A DNA stretch of 64,000 nt from HGM13862 sp031553915 (GTDB taxonomy: Bacteria; Bacillota; Dehalobacteriia; UBA4068): positions 1 to 64,000 of the forward strand of contig JAVBKT010000014.1 of the NCBI GenBank assembly GCA_031553915.1, in the 5' to 3' direction. Shown in pieces: positions 15,986 to 25,032 of the stretch; the first letter of the stretch is position 1, and each line of letters opens with the position of its first letter. The position numbers and the translations under genes were made by a program. The notes under the pieces are model-generated. The model saw only the letters and a list, made by a program, of their open reading frames with translations. It was not told where the DNA came from and made no database searches.

Positions 15986-16402
15986 ATGAGCATAGAATCC
16001 GAAGAAAGAATTGCTGAGAATACTCTGGAGGGCACTCCTGTTGGTACTGTAAAAATTGCTTCTGACGTGGTGGCAACCATTGCCGGCCTGGCAGCGGCTG
16101 ATGTTAAAGGCGTGGCAGGTATGAGCGGCGGCGTTGCCGGCGGCATCGCCGAATTGCTGGGCCGCAAAAACCTCACCAAAGGCGTAAAAGTTGAGATCAA
16201 TGAGCAAGATGCTATCCTGGATCTTTTTACTATTGTCGAATATGGCGTTGCTATTGCTGATGTTGCCAAAGAGGTGCAGCGTGCAGTTAAAGATTCTGTA
16301 GAATCGATGACCGGTCTTAACTGCCCTACTGTTAATATCCATGTCCAGGGCGTAACCTTCCCGGCCGGGCATCCCAATGCGCCGAAAGGCAGCGAAGAAT
16401 AA
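15986..16402 (+). CDS. Asp23/Gls24 family envelope stress protein
   Basis: 138 residues, with the family core GTVKIASDVVATIAGLAAADVKGVAGM and the mid-section VKVEINEQDAILDLFTIVEYGVAI. Asp23 proteins collect at the membrane through AmaP and help with envelope stress. The amaP and DUF2273 genes follow directly. AAGGAGG precedes the ATG. A short gap separates it from spoIIIAH with a weak AAGCTAT/ATAGCTT hairpin. Confidence 0.95.
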   Translation: MSIESEERIAENTLEGTPVGTVKIASDVVATIAGLAAADVKGVAGMSGGVAGGIAELLGRKNLTKGVKVEINEQDAILDLFTIVEYGVAIADVAKEVQRAVKDSVESMTGLNCPTVNIHVQGVTFPAGHPNAPKGSEE

Positions 16403-16457
16403 ACTCTTTTGAGCAATAAACTTTGAGCAATAAAATGTAAAACAAGGAGGAAACCCT

Positions 16458-17039
16458 ATGAATGCTTTGCGCAGGGTTTTACTAACCTTTTTGAGTGTGG
16501 TGATCATCGCTGTGCCGATCCTCATGGTCGTGATGCTCGTCAACTCGAAAGTCGCGTTTGCTGTTGTTAATTTTTTGGACAAGTATTTCTTGTACAATAT
16601 GGAGCAAATCTTCTTGAATGAAACAGGCATTTGGTGGATTGTTTTGATTGGTCTACTGCTGCTTGCTTTTGGTCTGTTTTGCCTGGTGGTGGCCTTAATG
16701 CCTAAGCCTGCTGATAAAAAACTGCGCGTTGCCACCGTGGATGGCGGCACAGTTGATATTGGCCTGACCGCACTGCAAAGTGTAGTGCAAAAGGCTGCGG
16801 CTACCCACCCGGGGATTACCAAAACAGAAGCAAAATTGTTTATCAAAAATAATGGCCTGCATGTATACGTCAACTTGGCTGTTCGGGAAAAGCAGTCGAT
16901 GCCTGAAGTTGGCAATGCGGTGAGCGAACAGGTTAAAACACAGCTGGAAGCGATGGCTGGCATTATCCCCGCTGAGGTTAAGGTTATCGTGACTGAAGTG
17001 ATTGATCAACCGGAGGAGGGAATAATTCATGGAAATTGA
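16458..17039 (+). CDS. amaP: Alkaline shock response membrane anchor protein AmaP
   Basis: 193 residues: two membrane helices (about 8-30 and 53-76) and a soluble domain with an Asp23-like stretch (VRVEKQ-type region NGLHVYVNLAVREKQSMPEVGNAVSEQVKTQL). It anchors Asp23 at the membrane. The end overlaps the DUF2273 gene by 11 bases. Confidence 0.9.
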   Translation: MNALRRVLLTFLSVVIIAVPILMVVMLVNSKVAFAVVNFLDKYFLYNMEQIFLNETGIWWIVLIGLLLLAFGLFCLVVALMPKPADKKLRVATVDGGTVDIGLTALQSVVQKAAATHPGITKTEAKLFIKNNGLHVYVNLAVREKQSMPEVGNAVSEQVKTQLEAMAGIIPAEVKVIVTEVIDQPEEGIIHGN

Positions 17040-17250
17040 TAAGCAACTCCTCGCTTTTTGGCACAACCACAAATGGGCGCTTTTGCTCGCCTTTGGCGGT
17101 CTGTTTTTTGCCCTGCTGGCGATTAAATACACCTTTTTGAAAGCTGTTTTTATCTTTCTTTGTATTGGCCTTGGTCTGTGCTTGGGCCGTTTCATTGACA
17201 AAAAAACTAATATCAGAAAATCAGTAGAGGATTTCTTTAAAAATGAGTGA
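17029..17250 (+). CDS. DUF2273 small membrane protein
   Basis: 73 residues with two closely packed helices (about 17-34 and 36-55) joined by a short turn, and a basic tail. DUF2273 proteins stand between amaP and nusB in many Bacillota. The GGAGGAGGG site lies in the end of amaP. Confidence 0.85.
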   Translation: MEIDKQLLAFWHNHKWALLLAFGGLFFALLAIKYTFLKAVFIFLCIGLGLCLGRFIDKKTNIRKSVEDFFKNE

Positions 17251-17851
17251 TAGTGGAAAAATCCGCGCTTTTCCCCTACCGCGCGAAAAGGAACAAGAGC
17301 CAGTAAAACAAATTCAAAGGCGTACCAGCAAACAAGCGCGAATGCTGCAAGAGCAGGCGCAGGCTGAGTTTGAAGAGAAGTTTGCTGCCCTCAATAAAGA
17401 GGATTTTAAAGAGATATCCACCACTCCCCGCCGCCGCGCCAGAGAAGCAGCTCTATTGCTTTCTTTTCAAATGGATATGGGCGGCGAAAGCTGGGATTTG
17501 GCGCAAAATGTTCTCGCTGACCTAGGGCTTGACCTTGCCGGGTCTGAGTTTGCTGTCCAACTGGCCAAAAATGCCATCTCACAGCAAAACAAAATTGATG
17601 AGCTGATCAACAAATACGCCAGGGAATGGACCGTAGACCGCTTTGCCGCTATTGACCGCAACATCTTGCGTTTGGCTATAGCCGAGCTGATTGATGATGA
17701 GACCGGTTCGGCCAATATTATTATTAACGAAGCCATTGAGCTGGCGAAAAAATTTGGCGATGGGAACAGTAGTTCTTTTGTCAACGGTATTCTCGACGCT
17801 GTGCACAGCCAAGAGAGTTTAACCAAGAACGCGGGAGAAAAATTGGAATGA
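17243..17851 (+). CDS. nusB: Transcription antitermination protein NusB with N-terminal extension
   Basis: 202 residues. The NusB RNA-binding fold begins near residue 55 (RRRAREAALLLSFQMD) and holds WTVDRFAAIDRNILRLAIAEL, NIIINEAIELAKKFG and SSFVNGILDAV. NusB binds boxA RNA with S10 during rRNA antitermination. The first 50 or so residues are a basic, Gln/Glu-rich extension not found in ordinary NusB (usually about 135-150 residues); its role is unknown. Confidence 0.94.
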   Translation: MSDSGKIRAFPLPREKEQEPVKQIQRRTSKQARMLQEQAQAEFEEKFAALNKEDFKEISTTPRRRAREAALLLSFQMDMGGESWDLAQNVLADLGLDLAGSEFAVQLAKNAISQQNKIDELINKYAREWTVDRFAAIDRNILRLAIAELIDDETGSANIIINEAIELAKKFGDGNSSSFVNGILDAVHSQESLTKNAGEKLE

Positions 17852-18807
17852 TACTCGCCCTTGACACCAGCTGTTATACTACATCTCTTGCTATTATGGA
17901 TGATCAAAGCCGCCTTATCGCTGATATGAGGCGGCTTTTAAACGTGGCGCCAGGGGCTTTGGGGTTGCGGCAAAGCGACGCCCTTTACGCTCATCAGCAA
18001 AATTTGCCGCAAATGCTTGAAGAACTCTTTTCCCTGCACCCGCCACAACAGCTGACCGCTATCGTGGCCAGCTCACGTCCCCGGCCGGAGGATGATTCCT
18101 ATATGCCGGTTTTTTCCGCAGGCCTTGGCGTGGCAAAAATCCTCAGCGCCGCCTTACAACTCCCCCTCTACCAATATAGCCATCAGGAGGGGCATTTAGC
18201 CGCTGCCTTATGGTCAAAACAGCTGGACTGGCAGGAGCCTTTTTTGGCGCTGCACCTCTCCGGCGGCACCGGAGAAATTCTTTATGTGGAGCCCTATATA
18301 GCCGCATCTCTTGACCAAAAAACGCAATATCACATAGAAGTGATTGGCGAAACTGATTTGCCGCCCGGGCAGTTTGTGGACCGGATCGGCGTAGCCTTAG
18401 GCTACCCCTTCCCTGCCGGCGCAGCTCTTGATCAATTGGCTCTTTCCGCCACAGCCAAGGATTTTCGTTTGAGCGGATCAGTAAAAGGCGCTAATATCAG
18501 CTTTTCCGGGCCGGAATCAGCTGCTGAGAGGGCCATTAAAGCGGGAATAGCGCCGGAGCAAATTGCGCTTGCTGTTTTTGACAATATTGGTAAAAGTTTA
18601 GCGAAGGCCATCACCGTTGCCAAAGCGAATAGTAAAACGGACAAAGTGATTTTAATGGGCGGCGTGGCCGCCAGCCGAAATTTACGCAATTATCTGACAA
18701 AATCCGAGGTAGTTTTTGCTAACCCGAAATACTGCTCTGACAATGCGGTTGGTATCGCCTCCATCGCAGTAAAACATGGTAATTTACCAGGATTTACTCA
18801 GGTATAA
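17848..18807 (+). CDS. TsaD/Kae1-like paralogue (M22 family)
   Basis: 319 residues; ATGA overlap with nusB. It has the actin-like ASKHA fold of TsaD, with the HxEGH metal motif (SHQEGHLAAAL, near residue 111), a glycine-rich HLSGGTGEIL and a C-terminal LMGGVAASRNLRNYL. It diverges from true TsaD (N-terminal LALDTSCYTTSLAIMD is short of the usual segment). Such paralogues follow nusB in many Clostridia. Whether it takes part in t6A tRNA modification is unknown; a genuine tsaD should exist elsewhere. Confidence 0.8.
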   Translation: MILALDTSCYTTSLAIMDDQSRLIADMRRLLNVAPGALGLRQSDALYAHQQNLPQMLEELFSLHPPQQLTAIVASSRPRPEDDSYMPVFSAGLGVAKILSAALQLPLYQYSHQEGHLAAALWSKQLDWQEPFLALHLSGGTGEILYVEPYIAASLDQKTQYHIEVIGETDLPPGQFVDRIGVALGYPFPAGAALDQLALSATAKDFRLSGSVKGANISFSGPESAAERAIKAGIAPEQIALAVFDNIGKSLAKAITVAKANSKTDKVILMGGVAASRNLRNYLTKSEVVFANPKYCSDNAVGIASIAVKHGNLPGFTQV

Positions 18808-18823
18808 AAGTGGCTGATAATCA

Positions 18824-18852
18824 TTGACATATCCTTATTATAAGGGTATAAT
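18824..18852 (+). promoter_or_regulatory. Perfect consensus sigma-A promoter ahead of the NADH operon
   Basis: TTGACA (18824-18829), exactly 17 bases, TATAAT (18847-18852). It lies 190 bases before the first gene, leaving a long leader. Confidence 0.9.
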
Positions 18853-18963
18853 TATTCCTGGTGCGACTGACTATTTTTTTAGCGTATCTAATTGACACAA
18901 AGCCGTAAAATAGCAAAATAGTTCTTAACATTCTACAAAGAAATAAATAACCACTTGTGGTCA

Positions 18964-19006
18964 TTGAACGGTCTTCTCCGTTTATCTGGGAAGGCCGTTT
19001 TTCAAC
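18964..19006 (+). terminator. Terminator-like hairpin in the leader of the NADH operon
   Basis: AACGGTCTTC pairs with GAAGGCCGTT (one G-T wobble), followed by TTTTT. A short palindrome ACCACTTGTGGT (18950-18961) stands just upstream. It could attenuate the operon or end a short RNA. Confidence 0.7.
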
Positions 19007-19044
19007 AATAGACATTGTTTAATTTTTTCTAGGAGGGCATCATA

Positions 19045-19563
19045 ATGAGCGCAAAAACTGCATCTTGTTGCTGCAATGGCAATGGCCCTGTGATGGATTT
19101 TAGCAAATTTGATCCATATATTGCCAAGTATGAAGGGGTTCATGGCAGCCTCATCCCATTGCTGCAAAAAGCACAGGAAATTTACGGCTATCTTTCTGAT
19201 GAAGTTATGAACTACCTCAGTGAGAAGATTGGCGTAAAACCTGCGGAAGTATACGGGGTGGCAACTTTCTACACCCAGTTCCGCTTCCATCCGGTCGGCA
19301 AGTACTTAATCCTGCTTTGCCAGGGTACGGCCTGCCATGTCAATGGTTCAAAAATGATTCAGGAAGCCATTGAAGAAGTCCTTGATATCAAAGAAGGCGA
19401 AACCACTGAGGATGGGCTCTTCACTTTAAACAACGTGGCATGCCTCGGCTGCTGCTCCCTCTCGCCGGTAATGATGATCAATGGCGAAACCTACGGCAAA
19501 CTTACTAAAGACAAAGTGGCCGAAGTTTTCAAAACAATACGTGGACAGGAGGCGAGCGCATGA
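19045..19563 (+). CDS. NuoE-like [2Fe-2S] subunit of NADH-linked complex
   Basis: 172 residues, thioredoxin-like ferredoxin of the NuoE/HydC/HymA type. Four cluster cysteines sit in CQGTACHVNG and ACLGCC. The N-terminus has a CCC patch. It passes electrons from the NuoF-like flavoprotein encoded next (4-base overlap). AGGAGG precedes the ATG. NuoE/NuoF pairs of this type serve NAD-linked formate dehydrogenases and bifurcating hydrogenases, so the partner must be judged from the third gene. Confidence 0.95.
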   Translation: MSAKTASCCCNGNGPVMDFSKFDPYIAKYEGVHGSLIPLLQKAQEIYGYLSDEVMNYLSEKIGVKPAEVYGVATFYTQFRFHPVGKYLILLCQGTACHVNGSKMIQEAIEEVLDIKEGETTEDGLFTLNNVACLGCCSLSPVMMINGETYGKLTKDKVAEVFKTIRGQEASA

Positions 19564-21308
19564 GAATCTTAGTTGGTAAAGGCAGCTGCGGCCTTGCAGC
19601 CGGCGCCGGCAAAGTGTGGGATGCCCTGGAAACAGAGCTGAAAAATCAAAAAGTTAAAGCTGATCTGATCACCACAGGCTGCATCGGCTCTTGCTATCTT
19701 GAGCCTGTTGTAGAGGTTATCGATGACAAAGACGTCCGCACTTCTTATGTCCAGGTTACGCCTGATATGGCAGCTGATATTATTTCTGCCGCCAAGTCCG
19801 GCAAAGCTGTCAAAGACTATGAGATGAGCAAAGAGGATAAAGGCAAGCTCAACAAACAAAAACGTATTGCCCTGCAAAACTGCGGTAATATCAATCCGGA
19901 AGACATCGAAGAATACATCGGGGTTGACGGTTATAAAGCAATCGAAGATTGCATCAAAAACAAAACTCCGCAGGATGTTATCGAAATCATTAAAACCTCC
20001 GGCCTTAAAGGACGCGGCGGCGCAGGCTTCCCCACCTGGTTCAAGTGGAACGCTGCCGCCGGCTCCAAAGGCACTGAGAAATATGCGGTATGTAATGCTG
20101 ACGAAGGAGATCCGGGCGCATTCATGGACCGTTCCGTATTGGAAGGCGATCCCAATGGTTTGCTGGAAGGTATGATGATTTGCGGTTATGCGATGAGCGC
20201 AACCGAAGGCATCATCTATGTCCGCGCTGAATATCCTCTGGCGATCAAACGTCTGGAAATTGCCATTGCCCAGGCCCATGAAAAGGGCATCTTAGGCAAA
20301 AACATTTTCGGCAGCAATTTCAGCTTTGATATTCGCATCAAGGCAGGCGCAGGCGCCTTTGTCTGCGGCGAAGAAACCGCTCTGCTCGAATCCCTGGAAG
20401 GCAAACGCGGTATGCCGCGCTTGAAACCGCCGTTCCCTGCTCAAAAGGGTTATTGGAACCAACCAACCAATATCAATAATGTTGAAACCTACGCTAATGT
20501 TCCGTGGATTATCCGCAATGGCGGTGAAGCCTTTGCTAAAATGGGCACGGAAAACTCCAAAGGCACTAAGGTCTTTGCCCTGGCCGGCAAAATCAAAAAC
20601 GGCGGCCTGGTAGAAATCCCCATGGGTACGCCAATTCGTGAAATCATCTACGAAATGGGCGGCGGCATCCGTGATGATAAAGAGTTCAAAGCTGTGCAAA
20701 TGGGCGGCCCCAGCGGCGGCTGCATCCCGGCCGGCCTGATTGACACCCCTGTTACTTATGAAGACCTGGTAAAAACCGGCGCTATCATGGGTTCCGGCGG
20801 TATGGTAGTTATGGACGAATCCACTTGCATGGTGGATATGGCCCGTTTCTTCCTTGATTTCACCCGCAAAGAAAGCTGCGGCAAATGTAATTACTGCCGT
20901 ATCGGCACCACCCGTATGCTGGAAATCTTGACCCGTATCACCGAGGGCGAGGGCCGTGACGGTGATATCGAATTGCTGCAAGAATTAGCGATGAAGGTCG
21001 GCCAGGGCTCTCTGTGCGCTCTCGGCCAGACTGCTCCAAATCCTGTTTTAACTACCATCAGATATTTCCGCAATGAATACGAAGACCACATCTACAATCA
21101 CAAATGTACTGCTAAAAGCTGCCGGGCCTTGATTAAATACAATATTATCCCGGAAAAATGTACTGGTTGTACCTTGTGCGCCAAACGCTGCCCTGTTGAT
21201 GCCATTTCCGGCGAACGCAAACAGCCTCATGTTGTCAACCATGAGACTTGTATTAAATGCGGAAAATGTTATGAGAGCTGTAAATTCTCAGCTATCACGG
21301 TAGAATAA
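19560..21308 (+). CDS. NuoF-like NADH-binding flavoprotein subunit
   Basis: 582 residues in three parts: an N-terminal thioredoxin-like domain (GSCGLAAGAGK, TGCIGSCYLEP), the NuoF core with FMN/NADH loop GRGGAGFPTWFKW and [4Fe-4S] motif CGKCNYCRIGT, and a C-terminal two-cluster ferredoxin (CTGCTLCAKRCP, CIKCGKCYESC). This is the layout of HydB and NADP-reducing hydrogenase or formate dehydrogenase beta subunits rather than complex I NuoF. It oxidises or reduces NAD(P)H. Confidence 0.96.
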   Translation: MRILVGKGSCGLAAGAGKVWDALETELKNQKVKADLITTGCIGSCYLEPVVEVIDDKDVRTSYVQVTPDMAADIISAAKSGKAVKDYEMSKEDKGKLNKQKRIALQNCGNINPEDIEEYIGVDGYKAIEDCIKNKTPQDVIEIIKTSGLKGRGGAGFPTWFKWNAAAGSKGTEKYAVCNADEGDPGAFMDRSVLEGDPNGLLEGMMICGYAMSATEGIIYVRAEYPLAIKRLEIAIAQAHEKGILGKNIFGSNFSFDIRIKAGAGAFVCGEETALLESLEGKRGMPRLKPPFPAQKGYWNQPTNINNVETYANVPWIIRNGGEAFAKMGTENSKGTKVFALAGKIKNGGLVEIPMGTPIREIIYEMGGGIRDDKEFKAVQMGGPSGGCIPAGLIDTPVTYEDLVKTGAIMGSGGMVVMDESTCMVDMARFFLDFTRKESCGKCNYCRIGTTRMLEILTRITEGEGRDGDIELLQELAMKVGQGSLCALGQTAPNPVLTTIRYFRNEYEDHIYNHKCTAKSCRALIKYNIIPEKCTGCTLCAKRCPVDAISGERKQPHVVNHETCIKCGKCYESCKFSAITVE

Positions 21309-21326
21309 GAGAGGAGGGTTGAATAA

Positions 21327-24300
21327 ATGGCAAAAATTAGCCTTAATATTGACGGAAAAGAAGTTCAAGGTTATGCTTCACAAACAATATTAGAAGTGGC
21401 AAAGGAAAACGGAATCGACATACCGACCCTCTGCTATGACAACCGCACCAAGCCCTATGCTTCCTGCGGCCTCTGCGTAGTTGAGATGGAAGGCTTTCCT
21501 AAACTATTACGTTCCTGCGCAACTGAAATTTCTGAGGGCATGGTAATCAAAACCAATACCCCCCGCGTTTTAGAATCCCGTAAAACCAACTTGGAGCTGC
21601 TCTTGACCCAGCATAGCGGCGACTGCCGTCCTCCTTGTGCTTTGGCCTGCCCGGCGCAGACCGATTGCCAGGGCTATGTGGGCCTGATTGCCAACGGCAA
21701 TGCCGAAGAAGCTCTGAAGCTGATCAAAGATAAGATCCCGCTGCCAGCATCTATCGGCCGTGTCTGCCCTCATCCTTGTGAGGAAGCTTGCCGCCGCAAA
21801 CTGGTAGAAGAGCCTATCTCTATTTTGAACCTCAAACGCTATGCCGCAGATCTCGATCTCGGCAAAGCTAATCCTTATCTGCCGGAAGTAGCTCCTTGCA
21901 CCGGCATGAGCGTAGCTATTGTCGGCGGCGGCCCCGGCGGCCTCTCCGCAGCCTATTATCTGCGCCAGCTGGGCCATGCTGTTACTGTTATCGATGCCCA
22001 ACCAAAGCTCGGCGGTATGCTCCGTTATGGTATTCCGGAATACCGCTTGCCCAAAGAAGTTCTCCAGGCTGAGGTTGACCTGATCGAAAAACTCGGTGTT
22101 AAGTTCCTGCTCAATACCAAGGTTGGTCAGGACATCAGCTTTGAATCCCTGCAGAAGAGTTATGATGCTGTGATCATCGCTGTTGGCGCCTGGACCAGCT
22201 CTTCCCTGCGCTGCCCCGGTGAAGATTTAGACGGCGTTTTCGGCGGTATTCACTTCCTGCGCAAATATGTCGCCAACGAAGAACTCGTTGTCGGCAAAAA
22301 GGTGGCGGTAGTTGGCGGTGGTAACACTGCTATGGATGCTTGCCGTACTGCTATCCGCCTCGGCGCGGACAAGGTTTACAATATCTATCGCCGCACCAAG
22401 AATGAGATGCCTGCTGAAGAAATCGAAATCAAAGAAGCGGAAGAAGAAGGCGTCGAGTTCCGTTATCTGGTCAACCCGATCGAAGTTATCGGTAAGGCCG
22501 ACAAGGTTAAACAAATCCGCCTCCAGGTGATGGAGCTGGGTGAACCGGACGCATCCGGCCGCCGCAGACCAGTACCGGTGGAAGGCAAAGAAGAAATTTT
22601 GGATGTTGACACTGTTATCGCAGCTATCGGCCAGGGTGTTGACCCGTCCAATATGGGCGCGGTAGAGCTGACCAAATGGAACACCATTGCGGCTGATGAA
22701 AAAATCTTCACCACCAATGTAGAAGGCGTCTTTGCTATCGGCGACTGTGTCAACCGTGGTGCGTCTATTGCTATCGAAGCCATTGGTGACGCGAAGAAGG
22801 CTGCCAAAGCTGTCAATGAATATTTGAGCGGCAAACAATTAACTTTCGAATCCGCTTATCTGGTCAAGAGAGATGATCTCACCGAAGATGACTTCCAGAA
22901 CCGCAAAAAAGAACCGCGCAGCAAAATGTTCCATCTTAAACCCGAAGAACGCAAGGACAATTTCCTGGAAATCATTCCCGCGGGCTTTGACGAAGAACGG
23001 GCCAAAAAAGACGCTGCCCGCTGCCTGGAATGCGGCTGCCATGATTATTTCGAGTGCAAGCTGATCAAGATGTCTAAGGAAACAGACGTTAAACCGGAAC
23101 GTTTTGTTGATCATGTGGACCGCAAAGAGTTTGAAGACGATCATCCATTCATCGTCCGCGACCAGAACAAGTGCATCTTATGCGGCCTCTGTGTGCGTGT
23201 CTGCGACGAGGTTGTCGGCTCCACTGCTCTTGGCTTTATTGAGCGCGGTGTCAACACTGTTGTTGCTCCGGCCTTCAACCAGCCGCTGGCAGAAACCACC
23301 TGCGTCAGCTGCGGACAGTGCATCAGCGTCTGCCCCACCGGCTCTCTTCAGGAACGCGGCGTAGCCAAGAAATCGATTCCGCTGGATGTTAAAATTACCG
23401 AATCTGTCTGCAACTTCTGTTCTGTTGGTTGCAGCGTCAAGCACGAAAGCTATGGCAACATGTATGTTAAAACCATCCCAGCCGCTCCATGCCAGGGCAT
23501 CAACAATGGCTTGATGTGCGGTGTCGGCCGCTTTGGCGTTAACTATGTCAATGCCGGCGAAAGACTGACTCAGCCGCTGCTGAAAAAAGACGGCAAGCTT
23601 GTTCCTGTCTCCTGGCATGACGCTTATATCTATGCTGCCAAACAGCTGGAAAGCCTGCGCGTCCGCGGCCAGAAAACCGCTATCGCTGTTGGCCAGCATT
23701 TCCCGATCAAGGATGCAGCCGCTATCATGAGCCTGGCCGATCTTTTGGGCGCTGACGCTTTCAGCTATCAGTATAAGCCAAACGCCATTGCTGATGCTCT
23801 TGATACTAATGCCTCTCCTAATGCTTTGGCAGAACTCTCCGGCGCTGAGCTGATTATTGCCGTTGGTGAAACCCCTGTTGATAATGCTGTGCTGAACGCT
23901 AAATTGCGTGAAGCGAAAGCCAAGGGCGCGCGCATTATCTATATTGACGAATGCAATAAGGCCTGCCGCATAGAAGCTGAATATTATGCTGCCGGCGCCA
24001 ACAATGCCCTGCTGCGTCAGATTGTCAAAGCTTTGTTAGAGAATAACTCCGACGATCTCTCCGGCAGCAAAGAGCTGAAAAAAGCTCTGGCCAAGGTGAA
24101 AGTTTCTGCCGAGGCGCAAAAAATTGCCGATGCTTATGCTGCTGCCAAACGGGCGATTATTATCTTCTCCCATGCAGAGCTGAGCTATGAAGCTGCTGCT
24201 GATATTGCCAATATGGCAATTTTGAGCGGCCATATCGGCAGCCCGCGCAATGGTATTGTGATGATCCGTAAATCCGCTGGTTCCCAAGCTCTGGCTGATC

Positions 24301-24770
24301 TCGGCCTGGCTCAAGGTGAGGAAGCTGCCAAAGGCGCCAAGGGTTTGATCCTCTTTGGCGAAGATGTGCCTAACCCCAACTTCCGCAGCGTTGACACAGT
24401 AATCGTTGCTGATACGCATCTGACCAAAACAGCCGCCAAGGCTGATCTGGTTATCCCGCTGGCCGGCTTTACTGAAAACTCCGGCGCCTTCGCTAATACC
24501 GAACGCCGCATTCAGTTGGCCGAAGCGCCTCTGGCTAAGATCGCTCCTGCTGCATCAGAAATCTGCGAGCAAATCGCCGCAGTATTCGAGCAGGAAGTTG
24601 CTGCCGCTGATTATGAAATGATTTATCAGGGCGCGGCCATTGGCGATACCTATTGCTTTGGCTGCGGTCAGGAGAAGAACCTCCTTGCCGGCGCTGATGC
24701 TGCTCTTAAGGACCGGGTGGTTGAAGTGAACCATGTGGTACGCGCTATCAAAGAGGCCTTGCCTAACTAA
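21327..24770 (+). CDS. NuoG-like/GltD-like fusion iron-sulfur flavoprotein
   Basis: 1147 residues. In order: a plant-type [2Fe-2S] domain (residues 1-80, CYDNRTKPYASCGLC); a GltD/NfnB-type N-terminal cluster domain (CRPPCALACPAQTDC, then CPHPCEEACRR); FAD loop VAIVGGGPGGLSAA near 196; second nucleotide loop VAVVGGGNTAMDA near 326; two [4Fe-4S] sites (CILCGLCVRVC, CVSCGQCISVC) near 615-675; then a molybdopterin-oxidoreductase-like domain with CNFCSVGC near 692. The latter is short, and I find no Cys or Sec where formate dehydrogenases ligate Mo/W, so it is probably structural as in NuoG. Three-gene operon with the NuoE/NuoF genes. It may couple NAD(H), NADP(H) and ferredoxin, possibly by bifurcation. 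That is inference. Confidence 0.9.
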   Translation: MAKISLNIDGKEVQGYASQTILEVAKENGIDIPTLCYDNRTKPYASCGLCVVEMEGFPKLLRSCATEISEGMVIKTNTPRVLESRKTNLELLLTQHSGDCRPPCALACPAQTDCQGYVGLIANGNAEEALKLIKDKIPLPASIGRVCPHPCEEACRRKLVEEPISILNLKRYAADLDLGKANPYLPEVAPCTGMSVAIVGGGPGGLSAAYYLRQLGHAVTVIDAQPKLGGMLRYGIPEYRLPKEVLQAEVDLIEKLGVKFLLNTKVGQDISFESLQKSYDAVIIAVGAWTSSSLRCPGEDLDGVFGGIHFLRKYVANEELVVGKKVAVVGGGNTAMDACRTAIRLGADKVYNIYRRTKNEMPAEEIEIKEAEEEGVEFRYLVNPIEVIGKADKVKQIRLQVMELGEPDASGRRRPVPVEGKEEILDVDTVIAAIGQGVDPSNMGAVELTKWNTIAADEKIFTTNVEGVFAIGDCVNRGASIAIEAIGDAKKAAKAVNEYLSGKQLTFESAYLVKRDDLTEDDFQNRKKEPRSKMFHLKPEERKDNFLEIIPAGFDEERAKKDAARCLECGCHDYFECKLIKMSKETDVKPERFVDHVDRKEFEDDHPFIVRDQNKCILCGLCVRVCDEVVGSTALGFIERGVNTVVAPAFNQPLAETTCVSCGQCISVCPTGSLQERGVAKKSIPLDVKITESVCNFCSVGCSVKHESYGNMYVKTIPAAPCQGINNGLMCGVGRFGVNYVNAGERLTQPLLKKDGKLVPVSWHDAYIYAAKQLESLRVRGQKTAIAVGQHFPIKDAAAIMSLADLLGADAFSYQYKPNAIADALDTNASPNALAELSGAELIIAVGETPVDNAVLNAKLREAKAKGARIIYIDECNKACRIEAEYYAAGANNALLRQIVKALLENNSDDLSGSKELKKALAKVKVSAEAQKIADAYAAAKRAIIIFSHAELSYEAAADIANMAILSGHIGSPRNGIVMIRKSAGSQALADLGLAQGEEAAKGAKGLILFGEDVPNPNFRSVDTVIVADTHLTKTAAKADLVIPLAGFTENSGAFANTERRIQLAEAPLAKIAPAASEICEQIAAVFEQEVAAADYEMIYQGAAIGDTYCFGCGQEKNLLAGADAALKDRVVEVNHVVRAIKEALPN

Positions 24771-24787
24771 ACGTAATAGCTAAACCC

Positions 24788-24819
24788 AAAAAAGGAACGG
24801 CATATGCCGTTCCTTTTTT
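24788..24819 (+). terminator. Terminator of the NADH-linked operon
   Basis: A nearly perfect palindrome (AAAAAAGGAACGGCAT and its complement) ends in a T-run. Confidence 0.9.
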
Positions 24820-24940
24820 ATATACAATTAACTTTCCCTATCAATAGATATTGTTTTTTCAAAACTAACACATTTGCCTGTTCCGCTACTACCGCTAAAA
24901 GGCACAAGTCTTGCTGTCTTGATTATAGTTTAACTCAGAC

Positions 24941-24972
24941 AAAAAGGCTTGTACCGTGGTACAAGCCTTTTT
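24941..24972 (-). terminator. Bidirectional terminator between convergent operons
   Basis: A perfect 15-bp stem (AAAAAGGCTTGTACC, loop GT, complement) with A-run on one side and T-run on the other, placed at the end of the minus-strand M56 peptidase gene. The 262 bases between the two genes hold these two hairpins and no gene. Confidence 0.85.
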
Positions 24973-25032
24973 GTTTTATGGGAGGACTGTATTAACTTAG
25001 TTGCGCCGGGATACTAGTAAACGACATTTAGG

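Noticed and set aside
18808..19044. Rex operator upstream of the NADH operon
   Set aside because: No TTGTGAAn4TTCACAA-like dyad found; ACCACTTGTGGT does not match.
21327..24770. [FeFe] hydrogenase or selenocysteine formate dehydrogenase
   Set aside because: No H-cluster motifs, no in-frame TGA and no Cys at the Mo/W ligand position; read as a NuoG-like fusion.
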